Assembly: GCF_029867415.1 (NCBI RefSeq)
Contig: NC_081181.1
Span: 72,388,144-72,452,143 of the forward strand
Direction of reading: 5' to 3'
Length of the DNA: 64,000 nucleotides
DNA from: Vicia villosa
Lineage: Eukaryota > Streptophyta > Magnoliopsida > Fabales > Fabaceae
Shown here: positions 32,466-43,011 of the stretch, in pieces
Layout of the letters: each line of letters starts with the position of its first letter
Numbering within the stretch: position 1 is the stretch's first letter
Translations under genes and position numbers: made by a program
Notes under the pieces: generated by a model
Databases searched by the model: none
What the model was told of the DNA's origin: nothing
What the model saw: the letters and a program-made list of their open reading frames with translations, nothing else

Positions 32466-33515
32466 TTAGGCGAAGTATTTCTTGACTGCGTCGACGTTCA
32501 CAGGACGGGTGAATTCTTCTCCATCCATAGTCGTGAGTATTAAGGCTCCTCCTGAGAAAGCTCTCTTGACCACGTAGGGGCCGTCATAATTGGGAGTCCA
32601 TTTCCCTCTCGAATCTGTGAGAAAAGATTGAATCTTTTTGAGTTCAAGGTCGCCTTCTTTGATTGTGCGAGGTCGAACCTTTTTGTCGAAAGCTTTCTTC
32701 ATTCTTTGTTGATATAGCTGACCGTGGCATAAAGCTGTCATGCGCTTTTCTTCGATTAAGTTCAATTCATCGAATCTGCTTTGACACCACTCGGCTTCTG
32801 TTTATTTTGCTTCCATCAAGACTCTCATCGATGGAATCTCAATCTCTATGGGTAGGACTGCCTCCATGCCATATACAAGGGAGAAAGGAGTTGCTCCAGT
32901 CGAAGTATGTACTGATGTACGGTAACCATGAAGAGCATAAGGGAGCATTTCATGCCAATCTTTGTAAGTGATGACCATCTTCTGAATGATTTTCTTGATG
33001 TTTTTGTTAGCTGCTTCTACAGCTCCATTCATCTTTGGTCTGTAAGGAGATGAGTTGTGATGCTCAATCTTGAATTCTTCACAAAGCTCCTTCATCATTT
33101 TGTTATTCAAATTTGACCCATTGTCAGTGATTATCTTGCCAGGAATGCCGTAGCGACAGATGATGTGATTCTTGATAAACCTGACGACAACTTGTCTTGT
33201 AACGTTTGCATATGAAGCTGCTTCGACCCATTTGGTGAAATAGTCTATAGCTACCAAGATGAAGCGATGTTCGTTGGACGCTTTTGGCTCGATCATTCCA
33301 ATCATGTCGATTCCCCACATAAAGAAAGGCCAAGGGGAAGAGAGTATGTTGAGAAGAGATGGTGGCACATGAACTCTATCGGCGTAGATCTGACATTTGT
33401 GACACCTCTTTGCGTACTGGTAGCAATCTGACTCCATCGTCAGCCAATAATATCCTGCTCTCAGTATTTTCCTTGTCATGGTATGTCCATTGGTGAGTAC
33501 CAAAGGAACCTTCAT
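32466..33515 (-). pseudogene. pol: Ogre-C integrase (frameshift at its start, one stop)
   Basis: Integrase inserts the element DNA into the genome. After the IHEGSFGTH part of the zinc finger, still in the RT frame, a frameshift near 33490 moves the reading to this frame (NGHTMTRKILRAGYYW, CHKCQIYADRVH). The DDE core follows: MWGIDMIG, KIITDNGSN and NGAVEAANKN. GATPFSLVYGMEAVLPIEIE is a well-kept Tat-lineage block. An in-frame TAA at 32802-32804 interrupts, after which the C-terminal part (KKAFDKKVRPRTIKEGDL, RGKWTPNYDGPYVVKRAF) runs to the stop at 32466. The last codons are also present in the duplicate ending at 27900. Confidence 0.9.
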
Positions 33516-35892
33516 GTATTTCTCTCATGAGTACTTCTGCTTCTTTTCTGTCAACGCATCTGAGCAGAACCATGTTGAAGTTTCTCTTGTACAGAACATC
33601 TTCTTTCAGGAAGAATCTACAAGCTAACTTTCTCAAAGTCTTTCTATCTTTCTTTGAAGCCCAAAGAGGGTACTCTTGCTTTTGAAGAAAGTTCTTGATG
33701 TCGTGATACCACGGTTTGTCGTCGATGATTGCTTCTACTGTGAAAACATGAGCGGGCCTATCCAGGCGCATAACATCGATCCGAGGAACGTCATTCCAAT
33801 GATTTATCCTAATCATGGAAGAGAGTGTGGCTAATGCATCAGCGAAGTTGTTTTCTTCGCGGGGAATGTGATGAAAATCTACCCTGTCGAAGAATGGTAA
33901 CAATCTTCTCGCGTAGTCTTTGTATGGAATTAGCCCTGGCTGGCGTGTTTCCCATTCTCCTTTGATTTGATTGATGACCAAAGCAGAATCCCCGGATACA
34001 TCCAAGTGTTTAATTCTTAGATCCATGGCTTCTTCGAGACCCATGATGCAAGCGTCATATTCGGCCTCATTGTTTGTGCACTTGAAAGTTAATCTGGCAG
34101 TAAATGGAATATGGGTACCCTGAGGTGTAACAATGATTGCCCCAATTCCTCGTCCATAAGCATTGACAGCTCCGTCAAAGATTAAGCCCCACTGGGATCC
34201 TATCTCAGGTCCTTCGTCTGGTAGTGGCTCGTCGTAATCTTTCATCTTGAGGTACATGACGTCCTCGTCCGGAAAGTCGAAACTGGTTGATTCATGACCA
34301 TTGAGTGGATGGTGAGCCAGGTGCTCAGCTAGAATGCTTCCTTTCACGGCTTTCTGTGCGTGATACTCAATGTCATATTCTGATAACAACATCTGCCAAC
34401 GGGCAATTCTCCCGGTTAAGGCAGGCTTCTCAAAGATGTACTTGATTGGATCCATATGAGAGATCAAACAAGTAGTATGTCGAATCATGTACTGGCGGAG
34501 ACGCTTGGCAGCCCAAGCCAAAGCACAACACGTCTTCTCGAGCATGGAGTAGCGGGATTCACAGTCAGTGAATTTCTTGCTTAGGTAGTAAATGGCATGC
34601 TCTTTTCTCTTTGTCTCGTCTTGCTGTCCAAGGACACAACCCATGGAGTCTTCTAAGACGGTTAAGTACATTATCAAGGGTCTTCCTTCCACTGGAGGAG
34701 ACAAAATGGGTGGTTCGAGCAGATATTCCTTAATGCTGTCGAACGCTTTCTGACAATCGTCTGTCCAGACGCAACTTTGATTTTTCCGTAGAAGTTTGAA
34801 AATAGGAGCACAAGTTGCAGTCATGAGATATATGAATCTCGAGATGTAATTCAGACGTCCAAGAAATCCTCTAACTTGTTTCTCGGTTCTGGGTGAAGGC
34901 ATTTCTTGAATTGCCTTGACTTTGTCCGGATCTACTTCAATTCCTCGTTTGCTGACAATGAAACCAAGGAGTTTTCCTGAGTAGACACCAAAGGTACACT
35001 TGTTGGGGTTCAGGCGAAGCTGAAACTTCCGTAAGCGTTGAAATAACTTTGTCAGATTCTGTATGTGATCTTCTTCATTTTCTGATTTGGCAATCATGTC
35101 GTCCACATAGACTTCCACTTCTTTATGCATCATGTCGTGGAAAAGCGTAGTCATGGCCCTTTGATAAGTTTCCCCTGCGTTCTTTAGTCCAAAAGGCATA
35201 ACACGATAGCAGAACGTGCCCCAGGGGGTGATGAAAGCTGTTTTCTCCATGTCTTCAGGTGCCATTTTGATTTGGTTGTATCTTGAAAATCCGTCCATGA
35301 ACGAGAAGACTTTGGATTTTGCTGTACTGTCTACCAACATATCAAAATGTGGTAAAGGAAAGTCATCCTTAGGGCTAGCTTTGTTCAAATCTCTGTAGTC
35401 GACGCACATGCGGACTTTTCCGTCTTTCTTAGGGACGGGAACAATGTTAGCTAACCACTGAGGGTATTCTGAAGTGACGAGGAAACCTGCGTTGATCTGC
35501 TTTTGAACTTCCTCTTTGATTTTCATGGCCATCTCCGGATGAGTTCTTCTCAATTTTTGCTTGACCGGAGGGCATTCTGCTTTTAATGGCAAGTGATGCT
35601 CCACTATACTGGTATCCAACCCTGGCATATCTTGATAAGACCAAGCGAAGACATCTGAGAATTCTTTGAGCAGCTGTATCAAACTCTCTCCGATCTCTGA
35701 ACTGAGCGAAGCTCCAATCTTAACCTCTTTTCTGTTTCCATCGGAACCAAGGTTAATGATCTCTAGAGGCTCATTGTATGGCTGAATGGCCTCTTCCTTT
35801 TGTTGAAGTAATTGTGAAATTTCCTTTGATATTTCTTCGTCTTCTTCTTCCTCTGCCTCGAATACAGGAAACTCAAAGCTTGGAGAAGTCAT
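33376..35892 (-). CDS. pol: Ogre-C reverse transcriptase, RNase H and archaeal-type RNase H
   Basis: Copies element RNA into DNA inside virus-like particles. The frame is open over 838 codons. Domains: RT at residues 105-300 with PVPKKDGKVRMCVDYRDLNK, FMDGFSRYNQIKM, MPFGLKNAG and an intact YVDD at 262-265; the Ty3-type RNase H at about 370-480, whose first catalytic motif is degenerate (LTVLEDSMGC); then a second, archaeal-type RNase H at about 565-690 (FDGA, NNEAEYDACIMGLEEA, GDSALVINQ, HIPREENNFADALA), a known gain of the Tat lineage. It ends inside the integrase zinc finger, out of frame. In the full element the frame is joined to protease by splicing; the ATG at 35892 is probably not the true start. 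Confidence 0.93.
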   Translation of the reverse strand: MTSPSFEFPVFEAEEEEDEEISKEISQLLQQKEEAIQPYNEPLEIINLGSDGNRKEVKIGASLSSEIGESLIQLLKEFSDVFAWSYQDMPGLDTSIVEHHLPLKAECPPVKQKLRRTHPEMAMKIKEEVQKQINAGFLVTSEYPQWLANIVPVPKKDGKVRMCVDYRDLNKASPKDDFPLPHFDMLVDSTAKSKVFSFMDGFSRYNQIKMAPEDMEKTAFITPWGTFCYRVMPFGLKNAGETYQRAMTTLFHDMMHKEVEVYVDDMIAKSENEEDHIQNLTKLFQRLRKFQLRLNPNKCTFGVYSGKLLGFIVSKRGIEVDPDKVKAIQEMPSPRTEKQVRGFLGRLNYISRFIYLMTATCAPIFKLLRKNQSCVWTDDCQKAFDSIKEYLLEPPILSPPVEGRPLIMYLTVLEDSMGCVLGQQDETKRKEHAIYYLSKKFTDCESRYSMLEKTCCALAWAAKRLRQYMIRHTTCLISHMDPIKYIFEKPALTGRIARWQMLLSEYDIEYHAQKAVKGSILAEHLAHHPLNGHESTSFDFPDEDVMYLKMKDYDEPLPDEGPEIGSQWGLIFDGAVNAYGRGIGAIIVTPQGTHIPFTARLTFKCTNNEAEYDACIMGLEEAMDLRIKHLDVSGDSALVINQIKGEWETRQPGLIPYKDYARRLLPFFDRVDFHHIPREENNFADALATLSSMIRINHWNDVPRIDVMRLDRPAHVFTVEAIIDDKPWYHDIKNFLQKQEYPLWASKKDRKTLRKLACRFFLKEDVLYKRNFNMVLLRCVDRKEAEVLMREIHEGSFGTHQWTYHDKENTESRILLADDGVRLLPVRKEVSQMSDLRR

Positions 35893-35929
35893 ACGATCGC
35901 ACGTTTCAACGGGGTATTTTATGATTAAT

Positions 35930-36256
35930 CTGCATATGTGTGATAAGTTTTATTTAGACAACGAGGGAAGACTCGGTGTATGCAGTTAATGGAATTTTTT
36001 GATGTTTTTTAAGGGTGTTTTTTAGGATTACCAATTTCCAAAAAAAGAAAAGGAAAAACTAACGAAGGAACAGAATGACATTTTTATTTATTGACAGTCA
36101 TTTCTTGAAACAAAGACCCTATAAAACAAAACTCTATTGCTTTGGGCGAAGCAAAGAGGGACATTTTCCTAAGAAATAGTAAAATGCAAAGCCCTATGAA
36201 ACATCTCTTCACCCTGGGCTATGGTGAGAGGACAAAATAACGGTGAAAGTTCCTAC
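35930..36256 (-). other. predicted intron between Ogre-C protease and RT
   Basis: On the minus strand the donor reads AA|GTAGGAAC (36256) and the acceptor ACACATATGCAG| (35930). The unspliced protease frame stops at the donor itself (TAG 36255-36253). Removing the 327 bases joins the two frames exactly and runs without a stop into the RT ORF at 35892. A regulated intron at this place is a known property of Ogre, and partial splicing is thought to set the ratio of Gag-Pro to Gag-Pro-Pol. Confidence 0.85.
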
Positions 36257-38421
36257 TTAGGAGTGCGAACAACAGTTGTAACTTCAACAGCTGTCCAGTA
36301 GTGGCGAACCCCATTGTGCACTAAGTAATCTGGAACCTTAGGCTTAAGCTGGCCTGTGGTAGGTCTTGATTTACCAACCACTGTCTTTGCAACACTCAGA
36401 CGATCTTCTTCTACTTCAGCAGACTGAGCGGTGTGAGCATACCCATGTCCAAGTGGAATATGTCGGACTTTCTTTTGAGGAAACTTCCAATCTTCTGAAT
36501 GGAGAGACTCGTTGTTGGAGACACTTTCGAGATCATCCTCTTCTGTATTTTGGTCTTGCTCTTCTCCCAAGATGGCATTGACTAGATATGTGAACTCTAG
36601 ATCCGTAGCCTCGGAAGGTGACTTGGGGATATAATCCTCAATGCTGATTTCACCAGTCGATGATGATGAATAGCAAGGGTTATACATCTCTTTTGGCTGA
36701 GAGAGGTACTCAAAATCACTGTTCCATCCAGTTGGAACAATATCTTCAAGAGAGATTCTTGAACTTTCAGGAGCGGAGTATTTCACCATGTAGTCGAATT
36801 TTCCGCTTGGTTCTCCTAATGTATCCCAGGTCTCTTCGGGGATAGGAGGAACTTCTTCTGATGAACCATGACTTCTGGTGGTGAAGCTGTTAGTAACTTC
36901 ATCATTGTTTGGTTGAGTCTTACTTTCAGATCCCTTAGTCGGATAACAGCAAGGTGATTCAGACTCTGATAGGGATATGTATCCTGCTTTGTTAAGATAG
37001 GATAGCCATTCCTCTTCATCGGTGTTTTCCGTACCGATGGTATTGACTGTTTGTTGAACAGGTTGAAGAAAACCTCCGCTGCGGAAAGTTTCTTGAATTG
37101 GAAGAACTACCTCAATTCCTGGAATAGTCTTTGATGATGTTGGAAAGAATCCAACTCCTGTTCTGTTCTTGTTGTTGGTAGGAATATTAATGTGCCCCCA
37201 ACCACTGGTAGTGCCATCCTTTACAACTTGGATTGCATCTTTGTATGAAGAGATAGACGCTGCTTTCTCCTTTCCTTTTTCCTTATCCAAGGAAAGTGCT
37301 TGGAATTTAGTTCCAACAACTTCTTTTAGTTCTATGTCGGAGAATGATGACAGGTTGCTGACGATCAGAGCTCGTTCTCCACATACGGTTACCAATTTGT
37401 CATTTCTTATGAATTTCAGTTTCTGATGAAGTGTTGAAGTAATTTCCCCAGCCTCATGAATCCATGGGCGACCTAGCAAACAACTGTATTGTGCTGGAAT
37501 ATCCATAACCTGGAAAGTGATTTTGAACGTCTGGGGTCCAATAGTTATGGGAAGATCTACCTCTCCAAAAACTGACTTCCTTGATCCATCAAATGCTTTG
37601 ACGATGACATGACTTTTTCTTAGAGGGTAATCTTCGAAAGATAATCTTGACTATGTTGATTTCGGCATGACGTTGAGAAAGGATCCGTTGTCTATTAGGA
37701 CTCCTGTGAATGTATCACCCATGCAGCCAACTGAGATGTGAAGTGGAAGATTATGGTCTACTCCTTCTTCAGGAAGATCTTCGTCACAGAAACTAAGGTT
37801 AGTTCCGGCGGAGATGTTGGCAACGATGTTGTTGAATTGGCTTATTGTAACGCCAGGTTCTACAAAAGCTTGTTCCAAAACTTTCTGTAGAGCTTCCCTA
37901 TGAGCTTCAGAACTCAATAGCAGGGAAAGGACAGAAATCCTAGACGGAGTATGTAGTAATTGATCTACAATGTTGTATTCACTCCTCTGGATTAACTTCA
38001 AGATCTCATCATTTTCTTTCGCTTGAACAGCATTAGTCGGATGATTGTCTTGCCTATGTGGTACTTCCTCCGAAGGTTTCTCCACATTTTCTATTGTTCT
38101 GTTGAAGACTCGTCCACTTCTGGTAACTCGACTAACACCAGCAATGTTGACAACAGACGGTAATGGTATTTCCTTACCATTTTCAATGAATGTAGCATTG
38201 TACTTGTATGGTATAGCCTTGCTGGACTCATACGGTACAGGACCTGGTAAGTAGATGACTAGCGGAGCAACTGCCGTCTTCCTGCTATCATACTTAACTT
38301 GCATTGGTTCAACTTGATTAATTTGAGGAGATACGGTAAAGACTTCATCATCTTCTCTGTTGGCAAGAACAGTAATGGTATTGTCATCCATCAGCTTTTG
38401 AATGTCGTTGCGAACACGCAA
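36253..38421 (-). pseudogene. pro: Ogre-C protease and linker region (one in-frame stop)
   Basis: The aspartic protease that matures the polyprotein. From 38421 the frame holds an N-terminal linker (VRNDIQKLMDDNTITVL, VTRSGRVFNR) and the active-site motif LIDNGSFLNVMPKST, where DNG takes the place of the usual DTG/DSG. A TAG at 37653-37651 follows directly, and the same frame continues (KAFDGSRKSVFGEVDLP, then YSCLLGRPWIHEAG) to 36253, where it stops at the intron donor. The last 300 residues are acidic and rich in S, E and D (SRISLEDIVPTGW, GEISIEDYIPKSP), with no domain I recognise. It is in frame with gag except for a short excursion near 38440. Confidence 0.85.
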
Positions 38422-38439
38422 ACATCCTTGTGAATTTCT

Positions 38440-40464
38440 TCAACAAATTCTGCATCTACTGTAAGCGTGGAAATCTGTTCCAAAGTAGGCAAGTCCATTT
38501 AAAGTTTTATGGAACCTGACTACCGATCCTTCAAGATTTTCAACTTTGTAGATTTTGTATTCTCCTGGACATCCTTGAACCATGTTGATGTCATGTTCAG
38601 TTCTGACTCGGATATGTTGAATCCATCCTAAGTCCATTTGTTCTTGTAATGCAGCTTGAACTACGACACATCCTTGATTATTCTTTGGACAAATATCGCA
38701 TGTGAAGTAGTTGTGAGGTGGTACGTGACCGTACCCAGTTTGTTTAGCGTGCATCTTGACAAGATTTTCCCCTATCTGACGAATGTCGTAGATTTGAATG
38801 ACGTTAGGGTGTTGATCTATCAGATTTACTGAAGCTTCTTTATGCTGTTGCAAAGGATTTGCTTGGACGTTTGGATTAGTATCTTTGAAGGATAGCATTC
38901 CGCTCTTCACTAATCGTTGGACGTCAATCTTGAAAGGGAAACAGTTCTCAATATTGTGACCTGGTGCCCCCTGATGATAGGGACAAGATTGGTCAGCCTT
39001 ATACCATGGTGAGGAACTGTTTGTAGGATTTGGAGGACTCCTTGTCTGAATGAGTCCTTTTGCCAGTAATGTTGGAAACAATTCCGCATACGGCATTGGT
39101 ACGGGGTCAAAGGCAGGATACCTTGGAGCCCGATTGTTGTAATTTGGAGGTCGAACCTGCTGCTGAGATTGCTGCGACCTTTGTTGAATTTGTTGTTGCG
39201 AGACCTGAGGTTGATAAGCTGGCGCTGAGTTAACAACCGGAGTTATTACTGCAACTTGAGGTTGAAATTTCTTCTTGATTTTGTGCAAGACATTGCTGAC
39301 ATCTTGATCCTTTTTCTTCTGGAAAGAACTTCCATACTTCCTTGGACCAATAGAAGATTCTGGTTCTTTGTTCAAGCGTCCTTCTCGAACTGCTTCTTCT
39401 AAACGTACACCCATGTTTACCATCTCAGTAAAGTCACTTGGTGCACTTGCAACCATTCGTCCGTAGTAAAATGGACTCAAAGTTTTGAGATAGATTTTTG
39501 TCATTTCTTTCTCTTCAAGTGGTGGACAGATTTGAGCAGCAACTTCACGCCATCTCTGAGCGTATTCCTTGAAGCTTTCTCTATCCTTTTGAGTTATGGC
39601 CCGGAGTTGATCTCTGTCGGGATCCATATCCAGATTGTACTTATACTGTTTGACGAAGGCCTCTCCGAGGTCTCGAAAAGTACGAATCTCTGAACTGTCC
39701 AAGTTCATGTACCATTTGAGTGTAGCACCAGTCAGGCTGTCTTGAAAATAATAAATGAGTAATTGTTGATTATCAGTCTGAGTTGACATTCTTCGAGCGT
39801 ACATTACGAGGTGACTTTGTGGGCATGAATTCCCTTTGTACTTCTCGAAATCTGGTACTTTGAATTTGTGAGGAATCTTAACATTTGGAACCAGACAGAG
39901 GTCTGCAGCATTCTTTCCAAATAGATCTTGTCCTCGAAGAGTCTTGAGTTCCTTCTGCATTTGCAGAAACTGTTCCTGGAACTAGTCCAATCTTTCATAC
40001 ACGTCAGCGTCCTCACTGGGAGCGTGATGATATACTTGTCCGCCCTGTGGAGGAAAAGTATGCATAATGGGCTGTGGAGAAGCCATGACAGCAGATCTTG
40101 GAATCTCAGCATTCTGTTGTGTGAAACCCATTGCCGTTGCTCTTGGAACTTCAATTTCCAGAGGTTTGTAACCCTCCGGTGGTTGTATCTCCATTGTAGC
40201 TCTTGGAACTTCAGAAACTGGGGGTATGTACCCTTCTGGAATAAAATTATACGGCATGCCCCAAGGTCGGTTGGGTGGCATGGTATACTGAGGAATAGGA
40301 GTAGAAACAATCTCGGAAACCACAGTCCTTTGCGGTTCTTCTGGCGTTGGTCGATTCTGTGCAACTACCAGGGCTTCTACCATACTATTGAGTCTTTCAA
40401 TAGCATCTTTGAGAGTATTAACCTCTTCTCTGAGTTCTCCATTCTCTTGCTCAAAGTCTTCCAT
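38440..40464 (-). pseudogene. gag: Ogre-C gag (one in-frame stop, short frame excursion at the end)
   Basis: Structural protein that assembles particles around element RNA. Starts at ATG 40464 with a short coiled-coil (ENGELREEVNTLKDAIERLN), then a proline-rich stretch. A TAG at 39984-39982 interrupts, and the same frame goes on with LCLVPNVKIPHKFKVPDFEK, the retrotransposon-gag domain (YFQDSLTGATLKWYMNL, ESFKEYAQRWREVAAQI), a Q/P-rich region and a CPYHQGAPGHNIENC zinc-binding-like motif. Near 38460-38420 the frame shifts out and back: the expected acidic segment lies in another frame and the original frame resumes at 38421, which suggests two compensating indels. About 675 codons in all. Confidence 0.88.
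39982..39984 (-). other. premature TAG in Ogre-C gag
   Basis: The codon lies between VYERLD and FQEQFLQMQKE, in a frame otherwise continuous from 40464 to 38440. It fits a single CAG or GAG to TAG change. Confidence 0.8.
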
Positions 40465-40752
40465 TCTTTTCTTGCGACTTGAACGAGTGTTGTATGGATG
40501 AGACAGCTTGAAAGTCTTGGTTCACCTCCTTCTCCTCCTCTCTTTCTGGAGAAAGGAAAGTGACTATTAGATTCGCGACAATTCTCGTGTCAGTGCGTAC
40601 GACTAAAGCGATGTATGATATGCAATTAAGTTAATATTTTTCAAGGAAACACCATAATTACGTTATGAAACATCAAACTTTTATTAATTAAGCGAAAACT
40701 CCGTTTTTACACACTTTGAAAAAGAAATACAGAGAAACTGAGAGAAAGGACT

Positions 40753-42240
40753 CTAAAATTTTGACGAAGAGCCGACTTCACGTTCTAACATCTTCTTCTG
40801 TTTCTTGAGCTGAGCGTTCTCTGACGTGAGTTGATCGATGATCCAGGAAGCAGGAGGGATATGATGAGAAAGTGACGTTTGTGTCACTTGTCGATCGAGC
40901 ACTTCAAGTAACTCATCCTTCATTCTTAGGATGTTTTGAATCTCAACATTTTCCGTGTTGACGATTCGATACTTGTTCCTCCAAGCATTCCTTTCTTGGC
41001 ATACCTTGTTTAATGCCGCTTGTAGTTTTTCAACATCGGTGGAGAAAAGGTAAATTGGTTCCCTTAGGGGAATGGGTTCTTGATGTTGATATGGCATCCT
41101 GAGCTTGAATGCTCTGACGCGTACCCATTGAAGGTAAGGATCCAGGGAGATGCAAAGATGTTTTCCTAACAATCTTCTTCCTTTGCTGTGAAAAAGACGC
41201 CAGGCTTGGATAATTTCCTTCTTCAGCATGTTGTCATGATCGTCGATGTTCTTGAAGAACAGACCCTCCAATTGGATGTTACTTGGAATGTTTTTCATGG
41301 GATAGCCGTATTGACGACGGGCTAAAGCTGGATTGTAACTGATTCCTCCCTTAGTTCCAATAAGGGGTATGTTGGGAAAACTTCCGCAACTGAAGATGAT
41401 CTTGGTTTCGTCGTTGTCAGGACTAAACCAATCAATGTCTGTATGAGTGAGAGACATGATTTTCTGTGACCAGTAAGGGCCATCCCTCACATTCCAGAAA
41501 GTGCTAGACTTTGGCAGGTGCGAAACGAACCATTCGTATAACAACGGTACGCAGCATGTGATTAATCCTCCTCGCTGCAGGTTTCTTGAATGCACAGAGT
41601 GATAAGCATCCGCAAGCAAGGTTGGAACTGGATTTCCAATTAAGAAGATCTTAATTGCGTTGATGTCGACGAAATCGTTAATGTTAGGGAACAAAAACAA
41701 TCCGTAGATAAGCAAAGCCAAGATTTCCTCAAAAGCGCTCATATCTTGGATGCTGACGAAGTACCGAGCTTGATCAAACAGGAATTTGGAGGGCAATCCT
41801 TGAATTCCTCCTCTACTCACCATATGAGTTCTGATGTCGACTACGTTCAAAGGAGTAGTTGCAGCAATGATAATGTCGTCAGGATTCTTTTCCAAACCGG
41901 AGTACGGATCTTGCGCGTACACGGGTATTCCAATCAGACGAGAGTACTCCTCCAACGTAGGCATGAGCTGATAATTTGGAAAGGTGAAGCAGTGATACGT
42001 TGGATCGTAAAACTGTACCAAGGTGGGAAGGATCCCATCCACAATGTTGGTATTGAGCAAAGGCAGAAGTTTTCCATACTTCTCCTTGAAAGCCTGGGGG
42101 TTGACCACCAGTTTTCCGAGCTTTCCCAGTTCCTCGACCTGGGGAATCTTGAAGGTGTATTTCCTAGCTCTCTTTCTTCCGTAATCCATGGTATAGATCC
42201 TTAAGTCCTTTCTCCGTTTCTCTCTTTCTATGAAGTTCAA
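40753..42240 (-). CDS. ORF1: Ogre-C ORF1 protein, function unknown
   Basis: An intact 495-codon frame between the primer site and gag; an additional ORF here is diagnostic for Ogre. Two start codons are possible, ATG 42240 and ATG 42189 (MDYGRKRARKYTFKIPQVEE); the second fits the conserved start better. The first 380 residues form a globular domain with LPTLVQFYDPTYHCFTFPNY, PTLEEYSRLIGIPV, DPYLQWVRVRAFKLRMP, similar to the plant mobile-domain-like proteins of legumes (DUF7745-type; recalled). The C-terminal 110 residues look like a coiled coil (LQAALNKVCQERNAWRNKY, ENAQLKKQKKMLEREV). Its role is unknown. No lesion is visible, unlike every other long gene in the window except the RT ORF. Confidence 0.88.
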   Translation of the reverse strand: MNFIEREKRRKDLRIYTMDYGRKRARKYTFKIPQVEELGKLGKLVVNPQAFKEKYGKLLPLLNTNIVDGILPTLVQFYDPTYHCFTFPNYQLMPTLEEYSRLIGIPVYAQDPYSGLEKNPDDIIIAATTPLNVVDIRTHMVSRGGIQGLPSKFLFDQARYFVSIQDMSAFEEILALLIYGLFLFPNINDFVDINAIKIFLIGNPVPTLLADAYHSVHSRNLQRGGLITCCVPLLYEWFVSHLPKSSTFWNVRDGPYWSQKIMSLTHTDIDWFSPDNDETKIIFSCGSFPNIPLIGTKGGISYNPALARRQYGYPMKNIPSNIQLEGLFFKNIDDHDNMLKKEIIQAWRLFHSKGRRLLGKHLCISLDPYLQWVRVRAFKLRMPYQHQEPIPLREPIYLFSTDVEKLQAALNKVCQERNAWRNKYRIVNTENVEIQNILRMKDELLEVLDRQVTQTSLSHHIPPASWIIDQLTSENAQLKKQKKMLEREVGSSSKF

Positions 42241-42993
42241 AACGTTCGTTATTTAGTTTCCTTGAAAAACGACTCGAAAAAGACTCTTTTTGTTTTTAGT
42301 TGTTATTAATGAATGATGCATGAATGCATGAATGTATGAATGCACACACAAGAGGTTTTAAACAAACATGGCGCAGAAGGGTATAGTGGTCATGAAGTCA
42401 AAACGCAAACCTCGCCCCAATGGTAAACTAAGGATAAGGATTTTTGTACCTGTAGAACGGGTTCTAGGGGTCTCAGAGTTTTTGCTCAACCTTAAAGATA
42501 CGTTGATTGGTATCTATAAGAGAGTTTTCTCTGAGTGTAGTATCTGCGTGACAATTACTTTCGTAATCACCGCTCTACGTCCTAAAAAAAGGCTTTAAGT
42601 GGGGTTAATGTGTTTCTACGTCCTCCTGGTACAAATCAGTCTCGGAATGCATTGGCGCAGTTAATCACAACCAGCCAGGCAAATCCCAAGAGTAGAATTG
42701 TGAACCAAGATTAGAGGGTCTTCACCGAGAAGACATCCTCCATCCTATCTTATGTTGCACTCAAATCCGGGTATAGAATTTCTCACCACAAGGGGGAATC
42801 AAGCCCTTTCCCGATACAGAATAAACAAAATAAACAAATATAAATGCAGCAAACACATGATATGACACAGAGGTTAGGCAGGACCTCTCTTGTTTGAGGG
42901 GGAATTTGGCATCCCTAATTCCTCATTGGGGCTGGATCAGCAACAGGTCAACCATTGGTTTGGATGAAAAACCAAGGTTTTTAACGCTTAGAT
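42241..42993 (-). other. Ogre-C 5' leader
   Basis: About 750 bases between the primer-binding site and ORF1. No coding motif on the minus strand. The short plus-strand ORF 42368-42598 runs against the element and has no recognised product. A TTCACCGAGAAGACATCCTC phrase (42721) resembles those in the LTRs. Confidence 0.7.
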
Positions 42994-43011
42994 TCCCCAA
43001 CAGAGTCGCCA
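42994..43011 (-). promoter_or_regulatory. Ogre-C primer-binding site (tRNA-Arg type)
   Basis: On the minus strand TGGCGACTCTGTTGGGGA starts two bases from the 5' LTR. TGGCGACTCTG(C/T)TGGGGA is the primer site of Ogre/Tat elements, matched to a tRNA-Arg. It fixes the orientation. Confidence 0.85.
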
